From contig NOKP01000009.1 in the NCBI GenBank assembly GCA_002682825.1, positions 744,001-808,000 of the forward strand: a stretch of 64,000 nucleotides of DNA. Reading direction: 5' to 3'. A program made the translations under genes and the position numbers. Source of the stretch: Neonectria sp. B-13 (taxonomy: Eukaryota > Ascomycota > Sordariomycetes > Hypocreales > Nectriaceae). The notes under the pieces are model-generated. The model made no database searches and was not told the origin of the DNA. It saw only the letters and a list, made by a program, of their open reading frames with translations. Positions 11,578 to 23,030 of the stretch are shown piece by piece; positions within the stretch are counted from its first letter, which is position 1, and every line of letters begins with the position of its first letter.

Positions 11578-11812
11578 ATTAGCAGTAACAGATCTGGAGC
11601 GGAGATGTGTGGCCGGCTCTGCCATTCAAATTGTTGCGAAAGATTGGAGTAGTGTGCCAGGGGCTACGCATGTTCGGCGCAGGGATGTCACCGCCATTGT
11701 CTAAGTGGTCAAAGAAGTTGCCTTCAACAGGCAGCCTTATCATTAGTATCCTTGCGATTCAATTCCTGGCTGTTGTCACTGTTTATGGGGCATTGCAGTC
11801 GGAATAGTTCTA
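11578..11812 (+). pseudogene. Cysteine-rich in-frame continuation with stops
   Basis: Directly after the TGA at 11,575-11,577 the same frame stays unusually cysteine-rich (CGRLCHSNCC, then CARGYACSAQGC and CHRHC) and ends in a hydrophobic stretch, interrupted by TAG near 11,650. It may be a decayed second cysteine-rich module of the preceding gene, or part of it if an unseen intron removes the stops. No canonical intron that does so is obvious. Weak call. Confidence 0.3.
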
Positions 11813-12289
11813 CACAGGCAGACAGACACACATAGATACTTGAGACTTGGAGAATTCTCCTCTATTTTAGACTGTTACGTCCGAGACGTTACCAACTTGT
11901 GTTATGTGCACCCTTATTTGCATGTTAGTAAGTATATATAAATAACCAATAATAGAATCAAGGTCTCCATTCAATTGTTTAATACTATTGTTCTATTGTT
12001 GTAGTAAATTAGCGGACAGATGGGCGTTTTGTCTGCTTGCTAGCGTGAAGTATCACTCTGTATCATCTTGCCACTGTCTTCTTACAGCAACTAGCCAACA
12101 ACTCCTCATACAACGATACATCACATCGGTGAAATTCTCGTATGATACCTGAACACTTGAGCCAGTAGATCGTTTTGTGTAAGGCGATGCTAACATCGAA
12201 TATTTTAGATGCATGGAGCGCAGTGGTGAACTATGAACCGTGCTGTAGAATTTCCACCAGAACATAGCGCAGTAGATTCTGCACTCTAT
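11813..12289. other. Intergenic, nothing recognised
   Basis: About 480 bases between the cysteine-rich region and the 3' end of the minus-strand gene at 12,290. AT-rich and 3'-flank-like, with no repeat or coding signal. Confidence 0.5.
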
Positions 12290-13553
12290 CTACTTGTGCT
12301 TCAGAGCTTCGTCCAAAATGCGGCCTACGGTGATTTGAAGAGCCTTGTTCGTCTCGTATGCGCCTGCGCCTTCTGCCGCCACTTCGTTCATCTCTGAAGG
12401 CACTGAAAAGCTCTGGTACAAGTTTAAATACTTCTGAGCGTTGGCATCAGCAGAAGTTCGTTCCACCAAGTCCTTCTTGAGCTTAGAAAACTGTATTATT
12501 CCATCAGCCATGTTCATATTATCAACGGTAGAAAGGGCCTAGCCAAATCATAAATGTAGCATGAGTTTACTAACCTCCTTGGTCCAGTTGGAATCATTGC
12601 CAGTGTTTTCCTTGGCAAGGCTCTGGCTAGCCTGCAGACGTTCCTTGATCTGTGGAAAAATCATTAGTATATAGATAATAGTCCAAGCCTGTCCACTTGA
12701 AATTACCTCGGCCTCAGTCAATTCGTATCCCTCGGCCTTCATCTGGGCGATGAAGTTATTCTGGTTGTCATCTTGCTCCAAAAAGGAGGTAACCTGGTCG
12801 ACGAGGTAAAGGTCGTCGACAATGGGGCGCATATCGCCGAACCATGTCAGGTTTGTCTCTCTCTCGTCCTTGAATTTCTTCGCATGGCTCTGGTGATGTA
12901 AGCTTGGCTTGTCAGTTAACATGAAAGATCAAGGGTAGACGTACGACATAGTAAAACTTGAAGAGTGTGGACCATCCCAAGCCAATGGCATCCTTGAGAC
13001 CGGCATTTCCAGCGCCTCCGATGTCGCCCCATCTCCACTTCTTCTCTGTGGCCCATTCACCAAACTGTCTCTTTGCCGCATCGTATGCAGTGTATGCATA
13101 CCAGAAGCAACTGTGGCCGTAGAACTGATAGCCTCCGCCTACAACAGTGGTGGCAGCTAGAATCTCGGCAAGCTCAAGCACCGTTGGTCTCTTACTGACA
13201 TCATCCCCAGACGGACCCCCAAAGACCAACGAGGTTAGAGGGAGAGGCATGTCTGTCTTCCCTTTGCTGCCAAGGGCTTTCGTCTCGGCTGGGCCAAAGG
13301 TAACCCAGTCTAGGTCCTTCTCGTTACCTCGCTCGGCATAGACTCTTGCACGATCTTTGGTAGTGTTCTCTTCCACGATGAACTGGACATACTCGTGCTT
13401 CCAGTCTGAGTTCAAATCCTTGACACGTGTAAAGGACACAACTCGACAATCAGCGTACTGATCCTTACTGGACCTCAGCAGGTCTGCCCATTCCCTTGTG
13501 GGTTTGACAGACCGACTGTCAGTGAAAAGATAGCTGATAGAAGTCTTGACCAT
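12290..13553 (-). CDS. Unknown 371-residue protein, four exons
   Basis: Exons 13553-12945, 12889-12707, 12649-12575 and 12538-12290 (minus) are all in phase 0 with short introns (GTACGT, GTAATT and GTTAGT donors). The N-terminal ~115 residues look beta-rich and basic. A central segment around residues 135-165 contains LELAEILAATTVVGGG followed by a Tyr/Trp/His/Cys cluster (FYGHSCFWYAY). The rest is helical and charged, ending EALKHK. There is no signal peptide or membrane helix. The central GHSCFWYA block might be catalytic (the His and Cys are suggestive) but I do not recognise a family. It sits between the cysteine-rich peptide gene and the metallopeptidase gene inside the effector-like island; a link to them is only positional. 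Confidence 0.7.
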
Positions 13554-14809
13554 GGTGATGAAGTGTTTGTAAAAGAGTTATCGATCAGTGATGATTGTGT
13601 GCTTGTGTAGTGAAGCAATATTAACTGACACGAAGTGCTCATGGGCAAGACTTCAATCATATACTCAGTCTTAATATCATATTAGAACCAAGGAACTCGC
13701 CTGAACTACTAAAATTCATCATATGGTATTTCCGTTGTTGTGGAATATCCAAGTCCATTTGTGTCACAGCGTACATAATTGCGCTATTGAAAGTTGAGAA
13801 ACTAGTGTTTGCGAGGCGGCTCCAAAAAGGAATCGCGTCTGCGGGGTAGACTAGAGCGGGCCGCGTACGGATCTCCCCCCCCCTGACAACTCATCACTAC
13901 ACTCAAACTGGGATTCTCCACGCCAAAAGACCAGGTCGATGAACGTCCAGATCACTGATGGCTAGCTGATGCTGCTGGCTCTATACCCAGAACGGACACG
14001 CATATGAACACATCTGGAACTTTCCTTCCAAATCGGCTAAGCCGACAGGGAGCCAAGTTTGAGCCGTATGACTGGAGCAGGGAGACTCAACCCGAGACAC
14101 AATATCCAGCTAGCTACATGTCACAGCTAGCCACTGTGTCATATCTTTGCCTATTTTGTCACTGAGACAATATTTACAGCTGACCGCTATTAGCCACGCT
14201 CTCACCGCTTGTCTCTCTTGAAAGCAATAAACCGTTGTTCGGCATAGGAACTCGTAAGCCATCATCGCTTTTGGAGTCAAATAAACAATATTATGAGGCT
14301 AGTATTAGCCACGGCTCAGGATCGAACCAATTGCGGACATAGTCGACTTTTTAAATGGGATGTGCGTGCAGGGTGGCTGGCGCTCAATTCCTTGGCCTCC
14401 TGAACTATTGATGTTGATCAACACTATCAATGTCTCAATGTCTCAATCTTCTCAACGCTTCAAACCTGAACGGTATCGCCGTAACGATGAGCTATCGGGC
14501 AGCGAGACATGCGGCCCAGCAAGTCTAGGCACGTTTCCTAGATGCCCATTGTGTCGAAAGTTGGCATTGAGCATCAAGAGAATCATAGTCACTTTCAGCT
14601 ACGAGAAGCGCTCGTGTTGATATAAAGTCTTTCTTTACCCTCCTTGATTTCGGTTGGGTTCTCTTTAAGCTACAGTTCATTCGAGCCACAATCCATTCAA
14701 GTCCCATCATCAAGCATCAAATCTTCAACTCTCTTTTCCTTCGCAACGAGCAACACTGGATAAACCACATAAAAATTGGTGCGGTACTCCCTTCACCCCT
14801 CGCACCAAC
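13554..14809. other. Divergent intergenic region
   Basis: About 1.26 kb between divergently transcribed genes (371-residue orphan and metallopeptidase). It should hold both promoters. A TATAAAG box lies at 14,621. A run of eight or more C occurs near 13,877. An 86-codon open frame at 14,360 has no coding features and is not called. Confidence 0.5.
14621..14627 (+). promoter_or_regulatory. TATA box upstream of the metallopeptidase gene
   Basis: TATAAAG 189 bases before the ATG at 14,810, followed by pyrimidine-rich leader sequence (TCTTTCTTTACCCTCC), a common fungal promoter layout. Position-based call. Confidence 0.45.
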
Positions 14810-15613
14810 ATGGCTTCTCGCGGACCTTCCGATAAGGAGATGCTCCTTGATGCTCTTGCTCAAACACTCGGAGAAGAAGCAGTCGAAACAATCGAGCCGA
14901 GGGAGGTCGAGGAACCAGAGGACGAAGAAGAATCTGAGGTTCCTCACAAGGGACCTATTTGCATCACCCAGAAGGCCACGCCCATGAACTTCAGGAATGG
15001 CCCTACTGATATAGTGGTTGGATTCAAGTCTCAATGTCCACGATGGGTCCCTGGCTCTGTTATCAAATGGGCGGCATGGCGTCAAGGATTCGAGAGCCAG
15101 GAAGACGCCAACTACGCTGCTTACCAACTTGCCCTCGCAGCCGAAGCATGGAACAAGGCTGACATCGGCGTTACTTTCGAATGGGTACACCTGGCCAAGG
15201 ATGCAACTTTTGTTCTCTCCCATGGTGGTGACGGCGATGGCACCCTGGCCGAGGCCTTCTTTCCAAACTCCGACGACCTAAGCTCCATGCTTGTCTTTTC
15301 GGATGCATTTACAGACGAATGGAGGGGCAGCTTGTGGAAGATCTTTACACACGAGCTTGGCCATGTTTTGGGTCTCAGGCACGAATTCGCCATCGCAGGC
15401 CTTCGCGTCTATGGCATTAAGCCGGAAGGACAGGGTGCCGTCCGTCTGGGCCGTCGTGACCCCAAGTCGGTCATGACTTACTCGCCTGACCCTCCGGAGA
15501 TGCAGCAGTCCGACATTGATTCTACCAAGCAGTTCTATGCTTTGAGGGCAGACGCTAATGGAAACCCGCCAAAGGTGGGATTCACCAAGGTCGTCGACTA
15601 CACACCGCGATGA
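14810..15613 (+). CDS. Zinc metallopeptidase, matrixin/ZnMc-like, no signal peptide
   Basis: A single exon encodes 267 residues. The N-terminal ~50 residues are very acidic (runs of Glu/Asp) and may be a regulatory or pro-segment. The catalytic domain covers roughly residues 55-250. The zinc-binding signature HELGHVLGLRHE begins at residue 181, giving zinc ligands His181, His185 and His191 with Glu182 as general base. A Met-turn (SVMTY) follows about 30 residues later, diagnostic for metzincins. W-x-G and hydrophobic strand patterns preceding it fit the ZnMc fold. No signal peptide or transmembrane segment is visible, so it either acts inside the cell or leaves by an unconventional route. That is unusual for matrixin-type enzymes, which are normally secreted. 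It is the last gene of the island before the repeat block. Confidence 0.85.
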   Translation: MASRGPSDKEMLLDALAQTLGEEAVETIEPREVEEPEDEEESEVPHKGPICITQKATPMNFRNGPTDIVVGFKSQCPRWVPGSVIKWAAWRQGFESQEDANYAAYQLALAAEAWNKADIGVTFEWVHLAKDATFVLSHGGDGDGTLAEAFFPNSDDLSSMLVFSDAFTDEWRGSLWKIFTHELGHVLGLRHEFAIAGLRVYGIKPEGQGAVRLGRRDPKSVMTYSPDPPEMQQSDIDSTKQFYALRADANGNPPKVGFTKVVDYTPR

Positions 15614-16040
15614 GAAGTGATGTGTGAGGTTACATGTTGCCATTGATAGGATCGGGGGATTTGGAGACATTTTGTTTGAATCAAACCTGTAATAGAACCT
15701 CTGTACACTGAAGGGGTTTTATATTACATTGATATTAAACATAAGTCACGGATAACTGCTGGAATGTTACTATTAACTCACATTATATTTCCGATGATGG
15801 CGGCGTGGTCTCTAGACCTTGTGGAGTCCACGGAACGCGCCGATTTCCCGCGCATTATGACAAGTAGGAGGACGTTTTTCCTGCGACTGACAGATGAGCC
15901 TAGCTGTTTTCCGCCATTGTCGCTCAGATCCTGATTAGGCCAGTGATATATAACGTGAGGCTGTGGGAATTCATTAATGTTCCTTGTTTCATGCGCACCC
16001 TGGAGACTCGGCCTCCCATAGCTGCGGCGATGAACTCATC
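15614..16040. other. Transition from gene island to AT-rich repeats
   Basis: About 430 bases of 3' flank. Composition is still balanced at 15,790-16,040 and no gene is visible. It ends where the repeat beginning GAGGTGGTTCTAGGGTCAGGG starts at about 16,041. Confidence 0.5.
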
Positions 16041-16185
16041 AGAGGTGGTTCTAGGGTCAGGGTTGGGACTGTGTATTGTGGGACTTAGTGCAATTCTAAG
16101 CGGATGGCAAAAATAGAGAGAAACATGCATAGAAATACAATAATACTAATGTATAAGGTAAAATAGATATTAATCAATAGAGATA
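16041..16185 (+). repeat. Dispersed repeat R2, copy 1
   Basis: A segment starting GAGGTGGTTCTAGGGTCAGG and running through GGGACTTAGTGCAATTC to AAGGTAAAATAGATATTAATC. Related copies lie at 22,788-22,935 and, on the opposite strand, at 44,052-44,197. Differences between copies are mostly C/T and G/A, as RIP would leave. It may be the end of a larger element continuing into the AT-rich DNA; no terminal repeat could be identified. Confidence 0.7.
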
Positions 16186-16462
16186 AGTATAATAAATATA
16201 CTCCTATAGAGTATATAATCTTTTAATATTATAAATATATAGTATTTTATATTAAAGTTATTTTATTATAGTTTAATTATAGAATAATAGTCTATATATT
16301 AAAAAGAATATATTTAGTACTTTTATTAGTAATACTAATATAGATTAATAGAATTTAGTCTTAAGATAGATAGTATTCTTATTAGTATTTATAGTAATTT
16401 TAGCCTTAGTTAATATTATCTAATAAATTAAGATAATATAGTAAATAATATATAGTAGTTAA

Positions 16463-19426
16463 TCCCTTTATAAGGGAATCTAATGTATAATAATTACTAT
16501 ATTATATATTGATTTCTTTATCTTAAGCCTAATTGATTTTAAAGTTCTTTATTAATCTTTATATCTAACTTAAACCTATCTACCTTTTCTATTCTAAGTT
16601 TTTCCTTAACCCTATTCCCAGTATATAATCCCACCCTTATTAGTCCTTATGTTTCCCCCAATTTCCAGATAGCAGACTAGCTAGCCATCTACACCAGTTC
16701 TACACACTCTAGCAGCTCCTAGAACCAAAGGGCATATTTATCTCTAGATAATTCTTTAATAATAACTTTATTATCTTTATTATCTAACCTAGTCTCTAAT
16801 TGCTTAATAAGGGCTTTAAGTAATATCTTCTTCTCTATAATAAAGCTAATATTATTAATCTTAATAGTTCTATTATTAAAGAGTAAATAGTAGTTAAATA
16901 TAATTAAATATACTTTTTAGATAGTATTAATTACTATATAGCTAGACTTAAAGCTATTAAGACTATAAAGTCTAATCTAATAAAGTTACTATTTATACTT
17001 AGTAGCTTTTATCTTTCTATCTAAAGAGTAATAATATTCTATTTTATATATCTTATAGCTTTATATCTTACTATTTAGCTATAAGATACAATAGATAATT
17101 ATAGTATATATTATAGTTATATTATACTATATTATAGTATATTAAGAAAGAGGGAAAAAGGCTAGCCTAACTTATTAGCTTAATAAAAGATAGTTATTTA
17201 TATATATTATAGTTTCACTGTTGAAACTACTGTTTGGACTATTGTTTCTGCTTATCTATGATTGTACTAAATAGTTATATGTTTCCTTTGCTTAAGCTTA
17301 ATAGGGGGATAGATCTTTGGATTTTGAACCTAATTATTAACTTTTGCCCCCTCTATAGAACTCCCTCTACTAAATCCCTCTATGCAGTAGGATTCTCTCG
17401 CTTTCTAATGCAGTTATTACTCCTTTGGTTGTAGGTTGGTTATTATAGCATTGCTTATTAGCTATATAACTCATAAGATATAGTTATTATACTTTAGACT
17501 ATCAATGAACCTCTTCTCTATATTGATAGTATTACTATTCCTTTCTAGCTTTAAAGCTAGCCCTTCTAGAAAGACCTATTCTATTACAATCTATTGGGCT
17601 ATTATTCTATTAAGCTAGATTCTATCTTATAGTAGGATATAATAATTAAAGACTACTAATTGGACTAATTCTTTAGCCTTAGGGTATTAATTAGTTTTAA
17701 CCTTTTTTATATCTTATAGGTTAGACTTTTAAACTACAATTTACAGCTTAGAAATAAGGCTTAGATCTACTTAAAATAGGCTATATAGGTTATATAAGAG
17801 CCTATAGGTATAGTTTAGTGAGGGCTTGCTAAGCTATAGTATGATTCAGAAGGCAGTTATCTTATGTAATTAGTTGTATAGTCTTTGTATTATATGAAAG
17901 GTTGGATGGAATGCAAAGAGGTAACCTGGAAAGTATAAAGATTAGCTAGGCTTTTATCCCAAGGGGTTTTAGCCTTTTCTAAGATCTAGCTTTTCTAAGG
18001 TTTAGCTTTTCTAAGATCCAGCTTTTCCAAGATCTAACTTTTCTAAGATTTAGCTTTTCTAAGATCTAGCTTTTCTAGCTAATTAGAGCAGTAAAACTTA
18101 TACCTTAACTTTATAGTAGAAACTTTTATCTCCTTAAGTTATTATTGCTTTAGGCTTAAGTATTAAGCCTATTATACTATTATTTTTTCTATTTTCTTTT
18201 ATACTATTTAACCTTTAGCCCCTTCTCTAGGTATATACTACTAAGGACTATTATATCTAAATATACTATAGTTTAGAATAAGCTTTTTATAAATTGAATA
18301 TTAAGGTTAAAAAGAGGGACTTAGATAGGTTATAAAAATAGGCTTAAGATATAATATTAATATAAATTATATTATTAAGAAAGCTTATTATATTTAAGTT
18401 ATTAGAATTAATAGTACTAAGTATAATATCTTACTATATTAACTATTATATATTATCTACTATATTATCTTAATCTATTAGATAATATTAACTAAGGCTA
18501 AAATTACTATAAATATAATAGTTAATATAGTAAAATATTATACTTAGTACTATTAATCCTAATAACTTAAATATAATAAGCTTTCTTAGTAATATAATTT
18601 ATATTAATATTATATCTTAAGCTTATTTTTATAACTTATTTAAGTCCTTCTTTCTAACCTTAATATTTAATTTATATAAAGCTTATTCTAAACTATAATA
18701 TATATAAATAACTATCTCTTATTAAGTTAATAAGTTAGACTAGCCTTTTTCCCTTTTTCTTAATATATTATAATATAGTATAATACAATTATAATATATA
18801 CTACTTTTCTAATTATCTATTATATCTTATAGCTAAATAGTAAGATATAAAGCTATAAAGTATATAAAATAGAATATTATTACTTTCTAAATAGAAAGAT
18901 AAAAACTATTAAGTATAAATAGTAATTTTACTAAGCTAAACTTTATAGCTTTAATAGCTTTAAGTTTAACTATATAGTAATTAGTACTATTTAAAAGGTA
19001 TATTTAATTATATTTAGCTACTATTTACTCTTTAATAATAAAGCTACTAAGATTAATAATATTAGCTTTATTATAAAGGAAAAGATACTACTTAAAGCCC
19101 TTATTAAGTAATTAAAAGCTAGATTAAATAATAAAGATAATAAAGTTATTATTAAAGAATTATCTAAAGATAAATATACTCTTTAGTTCTAAGAGCTATT
19201 AGAGTGTATAGAACTAGTGTAAATAGCTAGCTAGTCTACTGCTTATCTGGAAATCAGAGGAAGGATTATATAGGGTTAAGGAAAAACTTAAATTGAATAG
19301 AAAAGATAAATAGGTTTAAGTTAAATATAAAAGTTAATAAAGAACTTTAAAACCAATTAGGCTTAAGATAAAGAAATCAATATATAATATAATAATTATT
19401 ATATATTAGGTTCTCTTATGGAGGGA
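16463..19426. repeat. Inverted-repeat element, ~0.9 kb arms, interrupted by R1
   Basis: Outer ends read TCCCTTTATAAGGGAATCTA (16,463) and the near reverse complement ending at 19,426. Left arm = 16,463-17,215 plus 18,275-~18,440; right arm = ~18,526-19,426. The arms align almost throughout despite RIP-type transitions, e.g. GAATAAGCTT near 18,280 against AAGCTTATTC near 18,680. A ~85-base spacer at 18,441-18,525 is itself the reverse complement of the sequence just left of the element (16,385-16,462). R1 copy 1 was inserted later in the left arm. It could be two head-to-head DNA-transposon copies or a large foldback element; no intact transposase remains. Confidence 0.75.
17216..18260 (+). 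mobile_element. Dispersed element R1, copy 1 (nested)
   Basis: 1,045 bp beginning CACTGTTGAAACTACTG and ending CTATTATATCTAA, flanked by a 14-base direct repeat (17,202-17,215 and 18,261-18,274) differing by one C/T. It shares both ends with copies at 19,700 and 23,031. It has no terminal inverted repeats. An internal 16-base tandem repeat (CTTTTCTAAGATCTAG units) lies at ~17,980-18,080. It interrupts the inverted-repeat element, so it is the younger insertion. Heavily AT-shifted and without coding capacity. Confidence 0.8.
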
Positions 19427-19699
19427 TTCTTATTAGTATATATAGTTTAGTTTCTTAGATTATAAAATAAGTATAAGTTCTTAGTCCTTAGATAATAGTC
19501 TCTTAATATAAAAGTTATTAGGGAATAGTTTCTATTTATCTATTTAATCTCTCTAGATTGTATAATAAGCTATAGTAGTCTTTTAATATAAAACTCCTTA
19601 GTATACTTTTTCTTTCTATAGACTTTATTATTTGTCTTATTAATACTTTATCTTTTATCTTACTTAAGGTAATAAAGCTATTACTATAACTAGTATTAC

Positions 19700-20735
19700 C
19701 ACTGTTGAAACTACTGTTTAAACTATTATTTCTACTTATCTATAATTGTATTAAACAGTTATATGTTTCCTTTGCTTAAGCTTAACAGAAGGGATAGATC
19801 TTTGGATTTTAAACCTAATTATTGACTTTTGCCCCTTCTATAGAACTCCCTCTGCTAAATCCCTCTATGCTTTATGGCCAATGTTAGAGATAATCATAGG
19901 ATTCCCTTGGTTTCTAATGCATTACTCCTTTAGCTATAGATTAATTAGAACAACATTATCTATTAACTATATAATCCATAAGGCATAGATAGGGTTATAT
20001 AGCTTCTTAAGGAACTCTTTCTCTATAGTAGTAATATTATTATTTCTTTCTAGCTTTAAAGCTAGTCTCTCTAGAAAGAGTTATTCTATTACAATCTATT
20101 AAGTAATTATTATATTAAGCTTTATTTCCTCTTATAGTAGGATATTATAGTTAAAGACTACTAATTGAACTAATTCCTTAGGTCTAAAGTGGTTATAGGC
20201 TATTTTATATGCTTTAGGCTAGACTTTTAAGCTATAATTTGCAGTATAGAAATAAGGCTTGGATATTCTTTTAATTCAATATATAGATTATATAAGAGCC
20301 TATATGTATAGCTTAGTAAGAGCTTATTAGGCTATAGTGCAATTTAGAAGGTTATCTTATATAATTGGTTGTATAATTATTGTATTATATAGAAGGTTAA
20401 ATAGAATACAAAAGGGTAATCTAGAAAGTATAAAGGCTAGGCTTTTATTCTAAGGGGTTTTAGCCTTTTCTAAGATCTAGCTTTTTTAAGGTCTAGCTTT
20501 TCTAAGATCTAGCTTTTCTAAGATCTAGCTTTTCTAAGATCTAGCTTTTCTAGCTGATTAAGGTAGTAAAACTTATACCTTAACTTTATAGTAGAAACTT
20601 TTATTTCCTTAAGTTATTATTATCTTAGGCTTAAGTATTAAGCTTATTATATTATTGTTTTTTCTATTTTCTTTTATACTATTTAACCTTTAGCCTCTTC
20701 TCTAAGTATATACTACTAAGGACTATTATATCTAA
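19700..20735 (+). mobile_element. Dispersed element R1, copy 2
   Basis: 1,036 bp with the same ends as copies 1 and 3, flanked by a perfect 14-base direct repeat ATAACTAGTATTAC (19,686-19,699 and 20,736-20,749). The internal 16-base tandem repeat lies at ~20,465-20,555. Strongly RIP-like composition. Confidence 0.85.
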
Positions 20736-20749
20736 ATAACTAGTATTAC

Positions 20750-22787
20750 TTTTAGTTAAATCTTTTAACTCTTCTTTATAATATATCTTTTAATCAATTT
20801 AATCTCTTATTCCTATTCTTAATCCCTTTCCTATAGCTTACTTAATCTCTATTTTAACCTTTCTTTCTTACCCTTTAGAACAATTTCTTCTATCCTAATT
20901 ATTATATACTAATATATATATTTTACTAATAAAATCTAGAATAAGTAATAGTATTTATAAGATAATAGAGTATTAAGGTAAATATATATCTATTAGTTTT
21001 TATAAGTTAATATAATAAAGTCTTAAGATAGATAGTATTCTTACTAGTTTCTATAAGCTAATATAATAAAGTCTTAAGATAGATAATATCCCTATTAGTA
21101 AATAATACCTTTCTATCTTATCTATAACTATTACCTTTCTAAAAGTCTAATTATATAGCTTATTACCCCTTCCTATAGCTAACCTCTAGATATATTACCT
21201 AGTAATAAATACTAATTAGTTCTATAATATTATAATTAGTAGAAAAAGAAAAGAAACCTTAAATAAATAAAAGAGTAAATAAATAAAGATAGAAATATAA
21301 ATAAGGAATAAATAGATGAATAGACTTTTATCTATTCTATTATTTCTTCTACTAATTATTTATAAAATGGCTCTATATATACTATCTACCTAAGAAAAAA
21401 GAAATTATAAATAGGAATAAGAGAGACTATACTACCTATAAATATAATAAGATAAATAAGTATAATATCTTTAATAATATTCTAATAATCTAAATATTTA
21501 CCTTCTTAGTATAATTAGTAGTAGTAACCTAATGTATTCTACTAAGAATATATCTCTTAATAGTTTATATTCTTTATTAATAGTATTTAATTATTTAATT
21601 AATCTTATTTTAATTTAATAAAATGTTCTTAATCTTAGTAAATAATCCCTACTAATATAGTTAAGATACTAAAGTCTAAAGCTTATTATAGTTAAAAAGC
21701 TAGATATAATAAATAGTATAATAATAATAGCTATTATAGCTATTCTATTACTAATTAAACTATAGTAAAGATATTAAAGCCTTAGGCTTACTAAGATACT
21801 ATCTCTTGCCTCTTTAATAACTAATTAAGTAAGAGTAATAACTAATAAGATACTAACTACTATTAGTACTATTAGTCCTTTAGAGTCCTTTATTGCCCTT
21901 CTATCTATTCTAACCTTATATAATACTTTATACTCTTTCCTTCCTACCTAGGATTAGCTCTTAGACTATTAAGCTCTACTTAATATTAATATAAATACTA
22001 AACCTAAAGTATCTAAAGTATAAATATTATTTCTCTTTTTATCTCTTTTAACCTTTTCTATCTATATTACTATAGGTTTAGTCTTTAATACTAAGCTTAG
22101 ATCTTAGATTCTTATAGCTTATATATAATTGTAAATTCCTCTTTAGTAAAAAGGCCTACTTCTTATATTAAATAGTCTCTTTCTATTACCTTTAGGATCT
22201 TTAAGTAGTATAAGGTTCTTAGATCTATTTATACTATTAATCTTATTATTACCTTCTTTTAGCCTAGTAAGCCTAGTCTTAGGCTATTTCCTCTAAGCTA
22301 TTTATAATTAGAAAACTATAAATAGTACTAACTTTCTTTAAATATAGAATAATATATATAATTATATATTTTAAACATTTTTTACATTTGATTATAATTA
22401 TATATTATCTTTAAACCCTATTATCTACCTACTAAAATTATACTTATATAATTATACTTAGGTTAATACCTAGAAGAGTATAATAAGCCTAAATATATAT
22501 AAATAATCTAAGAAAGAGTTTAGTATCTTTAATAATTCTTTCCTCTCTTACTAACTATTTTTAGTAATAGGAATAATACTTATAACTCTTAGGCCTTCTT
22601 CTAATAATAATAGTTCTTTCTTTTTAACTAATTAGCTAAGCTACTCTCCTTTTAGAAAATATAAGCTAGCCTCTTTTAGACCTTAGTAATTATTTTATAG
22701 TAGTAGGATATTAATAGTATATAGCTTAGGACTAAGAATCTAATAGCTATTTATCTACTTAATAACTTCTATTTATCTTTCTTATTA
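20750..22787. other. AT-rich, RIP-like DNA without genes
   Basis: About 2 kb of extremely AT-rich sequence with TA-rich dinucleotide use and stops in all frames. Short internal duplications occur, e.g. TAGTCTTAAGATAGATA near 16,360, 21,010 and 21,070. No element boundaries could be set. Confidence 0.7.
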
Positions 22788-22935
22788 GAGGTATACTTAG
22801 GGTTAGGGTTAAGACTGTATATTATAGGACTTAGTGCAATTCTAAGTAAGCAATAAAAACAGAGAGAAAATTCCATAGAAATACTATTATACTAATGTAT
22901 AAGGTAATATAGATATAAATTAATAGAGAAATTTA
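22788..22935 (+). repeat. Dispersed repeat R2, copy 2
   Basis: A copy of the repeat at 16,041, more strongly transition-mutated. Its first bases read CTTAGGGTTAGGGTTAAG, where the less mutated copies have TAGGGTCAGGG, so the telomere-like look is secondary. Confidence 0.7.
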
Positions 22936-23030
22936 TAATAAATATATAACTAAAGACTATATTATTTTTAATCTTTATATATACATTTTATTCCTAATAT
23001 AAAAGGCAAATTAGTATATAATATAACTAG

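Noticed and set aside
14360..14620. 86-codon plus-strand frame upstream of the metallopeptidase
   Set aside because: No domain or codon support and it overlaps the likely promoter with a TATA box at 14,621.
17980..18080. CRISPR-like appearance of 16-bp and 48-bp repeats
   Set aside because: Units are contiguous with no unique spacers and lie in eukaryotic transposon-derived DNA.
22794..22813. Telomere-like TTAGGG units
   Set aside because: The less mutated copies of the same repeat read TAGGGTCAGGG, so the two TTAGGG units arose by C-to-T changes, not from a telomere.
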